Source of the DNA: Thermoplasmatota archaeon
Lineage (GTDB): Archaea; Thermoplasmatota; Thermoplasmata; Thermoplasmatales; GCA-001856825
DNA length: 52,498 bases
Assembly: GCA_023381415.1 (NCBI GenBank)
Contig: JAMCUN010000003.1
Location: 1-52,498 of the forward strand
Reading direction: 5' to 3'
The position numbers and the translations under genes are program-made. The notes below the pieces were generated by a model that worked only from the letters and a program-made list of their open reading frames with translations, did not search any database and had not been told where the DNA came from. This document shows, piece after piece, positions 1 to 8,228 of the stretch (position 1 is the stretch's first letter; the number at the start of each line of letters is the position of its first letter).

Positions 1-108
1 GCGATACAGCTCCTCCGCCAGACACTGACGGCGAACGTCTTCGTCAGGTTCAAGCAGAAGGATGCTCCCAAGGGGCCGGAGAGGAAGTCCGTCACCGGTG
101 TTTCATGA
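1..108 (+). CDS. 3' end of an unrecognised gene (partial)
   Basis: Frame 1 is open from the window edge for 35 codons and ends in TGA at 106-108. The visible tail is basic and hydrophilic (it contains FVRFKQKDAPKGPER), which would suit a nucleic-acid-binding or soluble protein, but I recognise no family. It lies 61 bases upstream of nuoA, which has its own TATA box, so it is probably a separate transcription unit. Because the 5' part is missing, the reading frame itself is only moderately supported. Confidence 0.4.
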   Translation, partial: AIQLLRQTLTANVFVRFKQKDAPKGPERKSVTGVS

Positions 109-137
109 TGCTGAATATCCCTAGCACAAATCTAAAA

Positions 138-149
138 ACATATAAATTT
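138..149 (+). promoter_or_regulatory. TATA box of the nuo operon
   Basis: The AT-rich stretch TATAAATTT at 141-149 is a good archaeal TATA box. Its centre is about 25 bases before the nuoA ATG at 170, which places the transcription start at or next to the start codon and predicts a leaderless mRNA. No other convincing promoter is visible until after the two small genes at the operon's end, because nearly all gene junctions between overlap or abut. Confidence 0.55.
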
Positions 150-169
150 GATAAATCACTTGAGGATGG

Positions 170-541
170 ATGAGCATGACCCCTGAATTGGCTGCCCTTG
201 CTCTGGCAGTCATTATTGTACCTATAATTATAGCAATACTATTGGGAACGGCACATCATTTCTCCCCAAAGGCATACGGGAGATACACGCACGACAACTA
301 TGAGTGCGGGGAGGTATCAGTAGGAGACTTCCAGTCACCACTGCCACTTCAGTATTACTTCTTCATCATGGCATTCGTCGTTTTTGACGTTGACTTCATT
401 CTTCTGCTCCCCTGGGCAGGCTCAGTAAAGTCTCTGGGTGCCGGTATATTTCTAGACGTCGTTCTTTTCGTTGCTATAATGCTTGCCGGACTGTTTTACG
501 CATCAAAGAAAGGTTACATGAGGTGGTCAAGTGTCGGATAA
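170..541 (+). CDS. nuoA: NADH-quinone oxidoreductase-type complex I, subunit A
   Basis: A 123-residue membrane subunit of respiratory complex I. Three hydrophobic helices are visible: near residues 8-28, 62-85 and 92-112. The loop between the first and second carries the conserved YECG motif (residues 44-47) of NuoA/ND3. It is the first gene of the complex I operon and helps form the junction between the quinone-site arm and the membrane arm. The start at 170 fits a leaderless transcript from the TATA box at 141-149. An ATG at 176 preceded by GAGGA is an alternative. The 3' end overlaps nuoB by 11 bases. Confidence 0.95.
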   Translation: MSMTPELAALALAVIIVPIIIAILLGTAHHFSPKAYGRYTHDNYECGEVSVGDFQSPLPLQYYFFIMAFVVFDVDFILLLPWAGSVKSLGAGIFLDVVLFVAIMLAGLFYASKKGYMRWSSVG

Positions 542-989
542 CATCCTTGTTACCTCTCTTGACGAGGCCCTTAAGTGGGGCACCGGGAAATCCCTATGGC
601 CGTTCACCTTCGGGCTCGCGTGCTGCGCGATAGAGATGATGAGCGCCATGGGATCCGATTATGACTGGGCGAGATTCGGGTCGGACATATTCAGGGATTC
701 CCCAAGGCATTCAGACCTGATGATCGTATCCGGGACAGTGACGAAGAAGATGGCTCCCAGGATCAGGAGGCTCTACGACCAGATGGCATTCCCGAAATTC
801 GTCATATCAATGGGAGCATGCGCATCTGCTGGCGGACCGTACGTCAGGGGATACTCTGTAGTTGACGGCGTTGACCAGGTGGTGCCCGTGGACGTCTATG
901 TGTATGGCTGCCCACCAAGGCCGGAGGCACTTATCCAGGCACTCAAGATGCTTCAGGACAGGATCGTCGCGGGAAAGGTGAAACATTGA
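531..989 (+). CDS. nuoB: Complex I subunit B (cluster N2 subunit)
   Basis: A 152-residue soluble subunit that carries the terminal [4Fe-4S] cluster N2 next to the quinone site. The expected cysteines are present: the adjacent pair C31-C32 (LACCAIEMM), C97 (MGACASAGG) and C127 ([10 protein letters not shown]). The start is GTG at 531, inside the end of nuoA. The more upstream part found in some bacterial NuoB proteins is short here, which is normal for archaeal forms. Overlap with nuoC is 4 bases. Confidence 0.97.
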   Translation: MSDNILVTSLDEALKWGTGKSLWPFTFGLACCAIEMMSAMGSDYDWARFGSDIFRDSPRHSDLMIVSGTVTKKMAPRIRRLYDQMAFPKFVISMGACASAGGPYVRGYSVVDGVDQVVPVDVYVYGCPPRPEALIQALKMLQDRIVAGKVKH

Positions 990-1441
990 TACCTGTTGAG
1001 AGCGAGTCATCCACAAAGAACGGGATGAAGGTCGTTTATGTTGCTAAGGAGAACATATTTCAATACCTCAAGGAGAGGAAGGAGGAGGGATTCGACACCC
1101 TCCTGATGATTTCTGGAGTGGACTACAGGGATCACCTTGAGGTGATGTACCATCTCCTCTCTTCATCGAGCGGATCAAGACTTATAGTAAAGACAAAAAC
1201 GAACGACGAGGTGGACTCAGTCACGTCCCTCTGGAAGGGCGCCGACTGGCACGAGAGGGAGACGTGGGATCTCGTCGGAATCAAGTTCAAGAACCATCCG
1301 AACCTCAAGAGGATACTTCTGGCGGAGGGGTGGAACGGCCACCCACTCAGGAAGGACTATCCCATGGACAAGAAGCAGTACGTCAACCTGGGAGATGATG
1401 GGGAGGACATAGTGTCATACGAGAAGACGGAGGGGTACTGA
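986..1441 (+). CDS. nuoC: Complex I subunit C (30 kDa subunit)
   Basis: A 151-residue hydrophilic subunit of the peripheral arm. The family signature near residues 83-130 is clear: [16 protein letters not shown], then HPNLKRILL and GHPLRKDYP. The start is TTG at 986, preceded by GGAAAGGTG and overlapping the nuoB stop by 4 bases. An in-frame ATG at 1025 would shorten the N-terminus but lacks the coupling. nuoC and nuoD are separate genes, unlike the fused form in Escherichia coli. Confidence 0.95.
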   Translation: MIPVESESSTKNGMKVVYVAKENIFQYLKERKEEGFDTLLMISGVDYRDHLEVMYHLLSSSSGSRLIVKTKTNDEVDSVTSLWKGADWHERETWDLVGIKFKNHPNLKRILLAEGWNGHPLRKDYPMDKKQYVNLGDDGEDIVSYEKTEGY

Positions 1442-1442
1442 C

Positions 1443-2549
1443 ATGGAGGACAGGGTCATAGAGATCAACTTCGGTCCGCAGCATCCTTCAACTCACGGAG
1501 TTCTGAGAATTAAAGTGAAGCTGGACGGGGAGATAATCGTGGATGCCCAGCCGGTGATCGGCTATCTCCACAGGAATGCGGAAAAACTGGCTGAGATGGG
1601 CTCCTATCCAAAGGGAATGATCTACATAGACAGGCTGGACTACGTTGCAGCACTGAACATGGAGCTCGGATATGTTCTTGCGGTCGAGAACCTGATGGAC
1701 GTCCAGGTGCCTGAGAGGGCCCAGTGGATCAGGATGCTGATGGTCGAGCTCAACAGGGAGGCTTCACACCTCATATGGCTCGGAACCCACGGCCTTGACA
1801 TGGGGATGCTCACCCCGTTCTTCTACTGTTTCAGGGAGAGGGAGAGGATCCTGAGGATATTCGACGAGATAACTGGGAGCAGGCTTCTTTACAACTATTT
1901 CGCCATAGGGGGAGTTTACTCCGACATCACCCCCAAGGCCATTGAGATGATAAAAGCCTGGACTGATGATTTCGGTTCCAAGCTTGAGGAGATACAATCT
2001 ATCCTCGGAAAGAGCTACATATACGTTAGCAGAACGAAGGGGGTCGGGGTCCTGACCGCTGAGGACATCCTTTCCTACGGAGTCACAGGACCCATGCAGA
2101 GGGCCTCAGGTATAAAGAGGGACGTGAGGAAGAATTCCCCATATCTCTACTACGACAGGATCAATTTTGACGTGCCTTCAAGGACAGAAGGGGATGTGTA
2201 TGCCAGGTTCCTCGTAAGGATAGAGGAGATGAGGCAGAGCATCAGGATAGTCAAGCAGGTTCTGGATAAGCTGCCTCAGGGGGATTTCTACAACAAGAAG
2301 TACTCCAAGCCCATGCTGGTCAGGCTCAAGACAACAGGTGAATCTTACGTTCCGACAGAGTCCCCGAAAGGGGAGTTCGGCATCCACCTGATAGGGGATG
2401 GCTCGTCCATTCCTTACAGGGTTAGGATAAGGAGCCCCAGCTTTGCGAACCTTTCCTCAATACCTACTATGCTGAAGGGTTACAAGATAGCAGACCTTAC
2501 AGCTGCGGTGAGCTCAATAGACCCGGTGTTCGGGGAGGTGGATAGATGA
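1443..2549 (+). CDS. nuoD: Complex I subunit D (49 kDa subunit)
   Basis: A 368-residue subunit that forms the quinone-reduction site together with NuoB and is related to the large subunit of [NiFe] hydrogenases. Visible signatures are GPQHPSTHGVLR near the N-terminus, IGYLHRNAEKL and, at the C-terminus, SIDPVFGEVDR. The hydrogenase-type metal-binding cysteines are absent, so this is a true complex I subunit and not an energy-converting hydrogenase. The start ATG at 1443 follows nuoC by one base, and the stop overlaps nuoH by 4 bases (ATGA). Confidence 0.97.
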   Translation: MEDRVIEINFGPQHPSTHGVLRIKVKLDGEIIVDAQPVIGYLHRNAEKLAEMGSYPKGMIYIDRLDYVAALNMELGYVLAVENLMDVQVPERAQWIRMLMVELNREASHLIWLGTHGLDMGMLTPFFYCFRERERILRIFDEITGSRLLYNYFAIGGVYSDITPKAIEMIKAWTDDFGSKLEEIQSILGKSYIYVSRTKGVGVLTAEDILSYGVTGPMQRASGIKRDVRKNSPYLYYDRINFDVPSRTEGDVYARFLVRIEEMRQSIRIVKQVLDKLPQGDFYNKKYSKPMLVRLKTTGESYVPTESPKGEFGIHLIGDGSSIPYRVRIRSPSFANLSSIPTMLKGYKIADLTAAVSSIDPVFGEVDR

Positions 2550-3625
2550 ACCTGTTCTTCTTCCTTATGAGCATCCTCTACGGCATAGTCAAGTTCCTCC
2601 ACATAGACTTCGTACCGTTCACCTTCCATGGAATACCTGTCGGTCTCTGGATAGCCTACCTTATAGTCGGGGTTGTGGAAGTGGTGCTTGTTTTCGCCCT
2701 CTCCATGCTTGCGGTCATAATCATAATCTACGTCTTCAGAAAGTACATGGCAGACGTGCAGAACAGGATAGGGCCTAACAGGGTCGGCATCTGGGGTACG
2801 TTGCAGCTTATAGCGGACGTTTTCAAGCTCATACAGAAGCAGGATATCATACCTACATCTGCTGACAGGACAGCATACAGGGTTGCTCCCTACATTGTGT
2901 TCACCCCGGTGATCCTTGGATTCATCCTGATTCCGTTCGGTAACGTTTCCATACTGAACCTGATGGTTGTCAACTTCAACTACACAATTCTCTTCCTGAT
3001 CGCGTTCATGACGATTGCCCCTGTCGGAGAGATAATCGGAGGTCTCGCTTCCCACAACAAGTTCTCGCTCTACGGGGCGCTCAGGTCTGCCGCACAGGAC
3101 ATGGGATTCGAGGTGCCGATGCTCATATCACTGATAGGAGTGATAATACTGGCAGGAAGCTACAGCGCGAACGACATCGTCACTGCCCAGAGGTTCATCC
3201 CCTTCATCATCCCTGAGATACTGGGTTTCATAGTATTCTTCCTCGCAATGATAGGAAGACAGTCAATACCTCCATTCGACCTTCCTGAGAGCGGAAGCGA
3301 GCTCGTTAGCGGATTCTCAACTGAATACAGCGGCATGAGGTATGGCATATTCTACATGGGTAATTTCGGTTTCATGGCACTGGCTGCTTTCGTTGTGGCA
3401 GTCGTCTACCTTGGCGGCTGGGAAGGACCGGTGTTCCCTGGAACGATATGGCTTATAGTCAAGGGGGCTGTGTTCATCTTCATATTCCTTCTAACGTGGA
3501 TATCGCTGGGCAGGGTCAGGATTGACCAGCTCCTGCAGATGGGATGGAAGTACCTCCTTCCCCTGAGCATCATCAACCTGCTGATCAGCGCCGGACTCGC
3601 GCTCTACCTGGGAGGTGTGTTCTAG
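2546..3625 (+). CDS. nuoH: Complex I subunit H
   Basis: A 359-residue membrane protein with about eight hydrophobic helices. The NuoH hallmarks are visible: QNRIGPNRVGIWGTLQ, VGEIIGGLASHNKFS and the IPPFDLPESGSELVSGF loop near residues 240-255. It anchors the peripheral arm and lines the quinone tunnel. It starts with ATG in an ATGA overlap with nuoD, and its TAG stop overlaps the GTG start of nuoI by one base. Confidence 0.97.
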   Translation: MNLFFFLMSILYGIVKFLHIDFVPFTFHGIPVGLWIAYLIVGVVEVVLVFALSMLAVIIIIYVFRKYMADVQNRIGPNRVGIWGTLQLIADVFKLIQKQDIIPTSADRTAYRVAPYIVFTPVILGFILIPFGNVSILNLMVVNFNYTILFLIAFMTIAPVGEIIGGLASHNKFSLYGALRSAAQDMGFEVPMLISLIGVIILAGSYSANDIVTAQRFIPFIIPEILGFIVFFLAMIGRQSIPPFDLPESGSELVSGFSTEYSGMRYGIFYMGNFGFMALAAFVVAVVYLGGWEGPVFPGTIWLIVKGAVFIFIFLLTWISLGRVRIDQLLQMGWKYLLPLSIINLLISAGLALYLGGVF

Positions 3626-4098
3626 TGACAGATTCAGAAAAAGTCCCCGGCCCGCTTCAGGGGATACCCGGAGTTGTGAAGGGCGTCTGGACCGTTTTCA
3701 AGCAGGGGTTCAGGCCAAAGGTGACCAGGCAGGTACCGGAGGAGAAGCTCGAATACCCTGCAAGGGCAACAGGAAGGGTATTTCTGAACCTGGAGACGTG
3801 CATAGGATGCACGCTGTGCGAACAGATATGCCCGAATGGCACGATAAGGATGGTGGATTTCCATCATGACAAGAAGCAGGAGTTTGACAAGAAGTACCCA
3901 AACAAGAGGGAGATATATCCGAGCGTTGACGTATCTACATGCATCCACTGCAACCTCTGCGAGGAGATTTGCCCTACGGGTGCAATAACGCTCGAGGCAG
4001 AGGTAGGTGAGGTTCACTTCACAAGAAAGAACACGAGGTACACGCCCGAACAGCTCGGGAAGAAGGAGACTGAACTCTGGGGAGAGGAGAGGCAATGA
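3625..4098 (+). CDS. nuoI: Complex I subunit I (two [4Fe-4S] clusters)
   Basis: A 157-residue 8Fe-8S ferredoxin-type subunit that carries electrons toward NuoB. Both cluster motifs are intact: C59, C62, C65, C69 (CIGCTLCEQICP) and C106, C109, C112, C116 (CIHCNLCEEICP). I place the start at the GTG at 3625, which overlaps the nuoH stop (TAGTG) and is preceded by GGGAGG. The longer open frame upstream of it simply runs through nuoH in another frame. Without NuoE, F and G in the window, this subunit is the probable entry point for electrons from an unknown donor such as ferredoxin (inference). Confidence 0.96.
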   Translation: MTDSEKVPGPLQGIPGVVKGVWTVFKQGFRPKVTRQVPEEKLEYPARATGRVFLNLETCIGCTLCEQICPNGTIRMVDFHHDKKQEFDKKYPNKREIYPSVDVSTCIHCNLCEEICPTGAITLEAEVGEVHFTRKNTRYTPEQLGKKETELWGEERQ

Positions 4099-4337
4099 TT
4101 GTCTTCTACATACTTGCACTTCTCGCCATAGTTGCAGCAGCACTTGCTGCGTCTAGCAAGAACCTTCTTCACTCTACACTATGGCTCACGTTCCTTGTGG
4201 TCGACGTGGCAGGCATATTCTTCTATCTAGAAAATTTCTTCATATCTGCGATACAGATACTGGTATACGCAGGGGCGATCATCACACTCATACTGACATC
4301 CGTAATGCTTTCAAGGAGGTATCAGGATGCGGAATAA
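4095..4337 (+). CDS. nuoJ: Complex I subunit J, N-terminal half
   Basis: An 80-residue membrane protein with three hydrophobic helices, matching the first half of NuoJ/ND6. The helix-3 signature IQILVYAGAIITLIL, which forms the conserved pi-bulge helix, is present at about residues 54-68. The gene is separated from the second half, which follows in a different frame with an 11-base overlap and its own ribosome binding site. Split NuoJ genes are known in other archaea such as haloarchaea. Overlap with nuoI is 4 bases. Confidence 0.9.
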   Translation: MIVFYILALLAIVAAALAASSKNLLHSTLWLTFLVVDVAGIFFYLENFFISAIQILVYAGAIITLILTSVMLSRRYQDAE

Positions 4338-4566
4338 GCTTGCACTTGTTCTTTCTGTCCTTCTATTCCTTATAATGCTATCCTTCATCCAGGTCGGCGT
4401 CTTCCCCAACGGAATCGTTCCCATAAACACAGGTACACCCACCAGCCCGGGGATCACACAGTCGCTGTTCACCACCTACCTGCTTCCATTCGAGATAGTC
4501 ACTTTCCTTCTGGTTGCGGCAATGCTTGGCGCAATGTACATAGGCGAGAGGGGTGAAAACAAATGA
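4327..4566 (+). CDS. Complex I subunit J, C-terminal half
   Basis: A 79-residue membrane protein with one hydrophobic helix near residues 5-25 and a second near 50-70. The second helix contains LLPFEIVTFLLVAAMLGAMY, which matches the C-terminal part of NuoJ (the FEI..LLLLVALIGA region). The start ATG at 4327 is preceded by AAGGAGG at 4312-4318, so translation restarts here and does not depend on a frameshift. This supports a genuine two-gene NuoJ. It overlaps nuoK by 4 bases. Confidence 0.85.
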   Translation: MRNKLALVLSVLLFLIMLSFIQVGVFPNGIVPINTGTPTSPGITQSLFTTYLLPFEIVTFLLVAAMLGAMYIGERGENK

Positions 4567-4892
4567 ACATATCGGCGTTGTTGACTGCACCGATGAACAT
4601 AGGGGCAGTGGAATTTCTATCTATAGCTATACTTGCAATAGGGATCTATTCCTTCCTGAGCTCGAGGACTGTTGTCAAGGCTCTGATCTCAATAGAGATA
4701 ATGATAAACTCTGGCCTCATAAATCTCATCGGGGCTTCCAGCTATTACGGCAATCCGGCCGGGGCTGACATGACGCTTTTCGTCCTCGTGATAGCTGCGG
4801 CAGAAACTGTCGTGGCCATGTCCCTCTTCGTGGCAGTGTTCAGGAAGAAGGGATCGGCAGGGTTGGACGTGATGAAACTGCTGAGGTGGTAA
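4563..4892 (+). CDS. nuoK: Complex I subunit K
   Basis: A 109-residue membrane protein with three helices, the usual size of NuoK/ND4L. The family features are ISIEIMINSGLINLIGAS, carrying the membrane glutamate of the proton path, and FVLVIAAAETVVAMSLFVAVFR, carrying the second glutamate (AAAE). It belongs to the antiporter-like membrane arm. It starts in an ATGA overlap with the second nuoJ gene and ends one base before nuoL. Confidence 0.95.
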   Translation: MNISALLTAPMNIGAVEFLSIAILAIGIYSFLSSRTVVKALISIEIMINSGLINLIGASSYYGNPAGADMTLFVLVIAAAETVVAMSLFVAVFRKKGSAGLDVMKLLRW

Positions 4893-4893
4893 A

Positions 4894-6777
4894 ATGGATC
4901 TATCTATAATTCTGACTTTCCTGATATTCGGACTTCCACTCATAGGCTTTCCGTTCGTGATCGGCATCGGATACATCAAGAAAAATTACTCCATGTACCT
5001 TGGGACCGTACTGATATTCCTCTCATTCCTAATAACTGTATTCCTCTTCTTCACATATACGGTGAAGGGGACGGTGATACAGTACAGCTTCAACTGGCTT
5101 CCATCCCTCCCCGTGGTTATCCCTGTGGGGGTTTATGCGGACAACCTGTCGATGATAATGGCCCTAATGGTGTCATTCGTAGGATTCCTGATAATACTGT
5201 TCTCCGTGGGATACATGAAGGAGGACCCGAACAGGCATGTATTCTTCGGAGAGATGGTGCTCTTCACCTCCTCGATGCTGGGCCTGGTGCTCGCTTCCTC
5301 ACTTCTAATGCTCTTCATCTTCTGGGAACTTGTGGGTCTATGTTCCTACCTTCTCATAGGATTCTGGCACTACAAGCCGAACGCCGCATCAGCAGCGAAG
5401 AAGGCATTCATAGTCACAAGGGTCGGAGACGTGTTCTTCATAGCAGGCATAGGCGCCGCAATCCTTTACTCGTCAGGCGCTGCTCTTTCCATAACAGGCC
5501 TGGGAGCAATACACCTCGAGTGGCAGAGAACTATAGTTGCCCTTCTGCTCTTCGGAGGTGCAATAGGGAAGAGCGCCCAGTTCCCACTTCATGTCTGGAT
5601 ACCCGATGCCATGGAAGGCCCAACTACGGTATCAGCACTCATCCACGCTGCTACGATGGTGACGGCAGGCGTCTACCTCATGGCGAGGATCTACTCCCTG
5701 GACCTTAGCATCCTCACTCCGACGGCCCTGTCGGTCATGCTTTACATCGGCATTGTGACGATAATCCTATCAGGGCTGATCGGCCTGGTGGTCAACGACA
5801 TAAAGAGGATCCTGGCCTACTCCACCATAGGACAGATAGGCTACATGGTTGCCGCCCTGGGTCTTGGTCTAGGAGTGACAAGCATTGGCCTTTCGATCTA
5901 CCAGCTGGAGGCCCACGCATTCTTCAAGGCCCTTCTTTTCCTCGCTGCAGGTTCGATCCTTCATGCGGTGATGAACGTCAGGGACATAAACAAGATGGGG
6001 GGTCTGTGGAAGAAGATGCCAGTCACTGTTACTGCGATGCTTGTTGGGGCACTTGCCCTCTCTGGTTTCCCAGGGTTTGCAGGCTTCTTCAGCAAGGACA
6101 GCATAATCACAGCAAGCTTCGGGGTATCGATATTTGCCTGGTCCCTCCTCGCTATAGGAGGATTCCTCACAACGCTCTACGCATTCAGGATGTTCTTCAA
6201 GGTTGCCACAGGAAAGCCCAGGAGCTACGCAGCTGAACACGCTCACGAATCCGGCCGGATAATGCTCATACCTATAGTGGTCCTTGCAGCATTCAGCGCA
6301 ATATTCGGCATATTCCAGCAGGGATTCTACGATTTCGTGGAGAACAAGCCTGTTTCGAGCGCGTTCGGAATCGCTCCTCTTACGATCACGGATATCGTAC
6401 CTGTAATAATCATGCTCGCAGGTCTGGGGATAGCATACCTGGCCTGGGGAAGAAGCTCAACGATACCGTCGAAAGTCGCCAACGGTGCTCGCGACTTCTA
6501 TCTCCTGGTGAAGAACAAGTTCTTCCTGGATGTGTTTTTCACTAACGTGATAGCTGAGAGGGGTGTCATCGGCCTTTCTGCAGTCTCTGACAGGTTTGAG
6601 AGGAAGGCGATTGGAGGGCTGGTGGATGCGTCAGGAGAACTGTTCCAGAACTCTGGAAAGGTGCTCAGGAAGATACAGACCGGGCTGGCCAGGCAGTATG
6701 CCCTCATAATACTCATAGGACTGATACTTTCCCTTCTACTCCTAAGGATATTGATGCTCTCCGGGGTGATTCACTGA
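4894..6777 (+). CDS. nuoL: Complex I subunit L (antiporter-like)
   Basis: A 627-residue proton-pumping antiporter-like subunit with about 16 hydrophobic helices. Visible signatures are LFIFWELVGLCSYLLIGFW (pump glutamate), FPLHVWIPDAMEGPTTVSAL, HAATMVTAGVYL and KRILAYSTIGQIGYM. After about residue 480 a long polar, amphipathic stretch precedes a last hydrophobic helix at 603-620, as expected for the lateral helix of NuoL. Length is close to the bacterial protein. Confidence 0.96.
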   Translation: MDLSIILTFLIFGLPLIGFPFVIGIGYIKKNYSMYLGTVLIFLSFLITVFLFFTYTVKGTVIQYSFNWLPSLPVVIPVGVYADNLSMIMALMVSFVGFLIILFSVGYMKEDPNRHVFFGEMVLFTSSMLGLVLASSLLMLFIFWELVGLCSYLLIGFWHYKPNAASAAKKAFIVTRVGDVFFIAGIGAAILYSSGAALSITGLGAIHLEWQRTIVALLLFGGAIGKSAQFPLHVWIPDAMEGPTTVSALIHAATMVTAGVYLMARIYSLDLSILTPTALSVMLYIGIVTIILSGLIGLVVNDIKRILAYSTIGQIGYMVAALGLGLGVTSIGLSIYQLEAHAFFKALLFLAAGSILHAVMNVRDINKMGGLWKKMPVTVTAMLVGALALSGFPGFAGFFSKDSIITASFGVSIFAWSLLAIGGFLTTLYAFRMFFKVATGKPRSYAAEHAHESGRIMLIPIVVLAAFSAIFGIFQQGFYDFVENKPVSSAFGIAPLTITDIVPVIIMLAGLGIAYLAWGRSSTIPSKVANGARDFYLLVKNKFFLDVFFTNVIAERGVIGLSAVSDRFERKAIGGLVDASGELFQNSGKVLRKIQTGLARQYALIILIGLILSLLLLRILMLSGVIH

Positions 6778-8228
6778 TGCTGCAGATAAGCGACCTCTTC
6801 CTTGCTCTCGTCATCATAATAGTCGCATCAGCTGTCCTAAGGGGAAGGTGGGCAAGGTACCTCACATTCCTGTTCTCCTTCGCTATACTTCTATTCCTTT
6901 CCCTCAACAACCTCACTCTCACCAACTTCAGCTACGGCACCCTTTCGATACTCTCCCTGACGTTCCAGCTGAATTTCGTCAGCTCCATCCTGCTGGTGCT
7001 CATCTCAATCGTTGGAATCTACATACCGCTCAGGTTTAAGAGCACACCTGGATTTTTCGTCCTGCTCCAGTTCCTGCTATTTTCTCTCATAGGCATCTTC
7101 ACTTCGAGGGACTTCATAGTATTCTACATCTTCTGGGAGATGGTGCTGATACCTTCATTCTTCGTGATAGGCATATGGGGCGGGAAGAACAAGAACTATG
7201 CAGCCATGAAGTTCTTCATCTACACGCACGTAGGCTCTGTCTTCATGCTCCTTGCGATATTCACGATGTACTTTGCAGAAGGTGCTTCCAATTTCTCTAT
7301 GAGCACCCTGATATCAGGGGTGGGCAGCATCTCTCTACCATACCAGGCATTCGTCATATCCGGATTCCTCTTCGCTTTCCTGATAAAGCTCCCTACCATA
7401 CCTCTTCACTCCTGGATGCCTGATGCGTACGTTGAGGCTCCAACAGAGGGTACCGTGTTCATCTCTTCCCTCCTGTCAAAGATGGGCGCTTTCGGACTCC
7501 TTGTCATCTTCTCCCCAATATTCATGTCATCATCACTTGCTGGAAGCACCATTGTTCCAATAATTCTGATAGCCCTGGGAATATTCACACTCATCTACTC
7601 CGCACTTGTTGCGCTCTACCAGAAGGACATAAAGAGAATGATGAGCTACACCAGCATCGGGCACATGTCCTTCATCTCGATAGCAGTAGGCGGCTTCCTC
7701 TACCTGAACGGTTCCAACCCGCTCGCATCACAGCTCCTCTACTACGGTGCCGTGTTCCAGCTGATATCCCACGGGATCATCATAGCACTCATATTCTCTC
7801 TCGTAGACACACTGGAGAAATCAACTGGAACCAGGCAGGTTACGTCACTCGGAGGCATAGCGAGGAAGCTACCGGGACTTTCATTCCTCATACTTGCTGC
7901 ATTCCTGGCATCAGTTGCAATCCCCGGCTTCTCCGGTTTTGTGGGGGAGATATCCATACTTCTTGGAAGCTATGCTGTCCTGAAGTACTACCTTATACTG
8001 GTCCTGGCAGGAGTGGTGCTTACAGCATCTTATCACGTTTTCACACTCCAGAGGACTATATTCGGACCTTACAACGAGTTCCTCGGGAACATTCGCGCTA
8101 GGAGGGAGGAGCTCCTGGTGGCTATCCTTCCTCTTTCCCTTATATTCCTGCTGGGGATATACCCCGCCCTGGTGTTCCACATATTCGACATTCATTCTAT
8201 CCAGTTCCTCGGAGGTATACATCCATGA
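6777..8228 (+). CDS. nuoM: Complex I subunit M (antiporter-like)
   Basis: A 483-residue antiporter-like membrane subunit with about 14 helices. Signatures are FYIFWEMVLIPSFFVIGIWG (pump glutamate), IPLHSWMPDAYVEAPTEGTV and KDIKRMMSYTSIGHMSFI. Its ATG overlaps the nuoL stop by one base (TGATG), and its end overlaps nuoN by 4 bases. It pumps protons in the middle of the membrane arm. Confidence 0.96.
   Translation: MLQISDLFLALVIIIVASAVLRGRWARYLTFLFSFAILLFLSLNNLTLTNFSYGTLSILSLTFQLNFVSSILLVLISIVGIYIPLRFKSTPGFFVLLQFLLFSLIGIFTSRDFIVFYIFWEMVLIPSFFVIGIWGGKNKNYAAMKFFIYTHVGSVFMLLAIFTMYFAEGASNFSMSTLISGVGSISLPYQAFVISGFLFAFLIKLPTIPLHSWMPDAYVEAPTEGTVFISSLLSKMGAFGLLVIFSPIFMSSSLAGSTIVPIILIALGIFTLIYSALVALYQKDIKRMMSYTSIGHMSFISIAVGGFLYLNGSNPLASQLLYYGAVFQLISHGIIIALIFSLVDTLEKSTGTRQVTSLGGIARKLPGLSFLILAAFLASVAIPGFSGFVGEISILLGSYAVLKYYLILVLAGVVLTASYHVFTLQRTIFGPYNEFLGNIRARREELLVAILPLSLIFLLGIYPALVFHIFDIHSIQFLGGIHP

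Noticed and set aside
2480-3055. Long minus-strand open frame (191 codons) inside nuoD/nuoH
   Set aside because: It lies antisense to well-conserved complex I genes; its translation is rich in Tyr, Asp, His and Glu, as expected from reading a membrane gene backwards.
3634-4143. Minus-strand open frame of 169 codons over nuoI
   Set aside because: Antisense to the intact NuoI cluster motifs, with no domain and no promoter.
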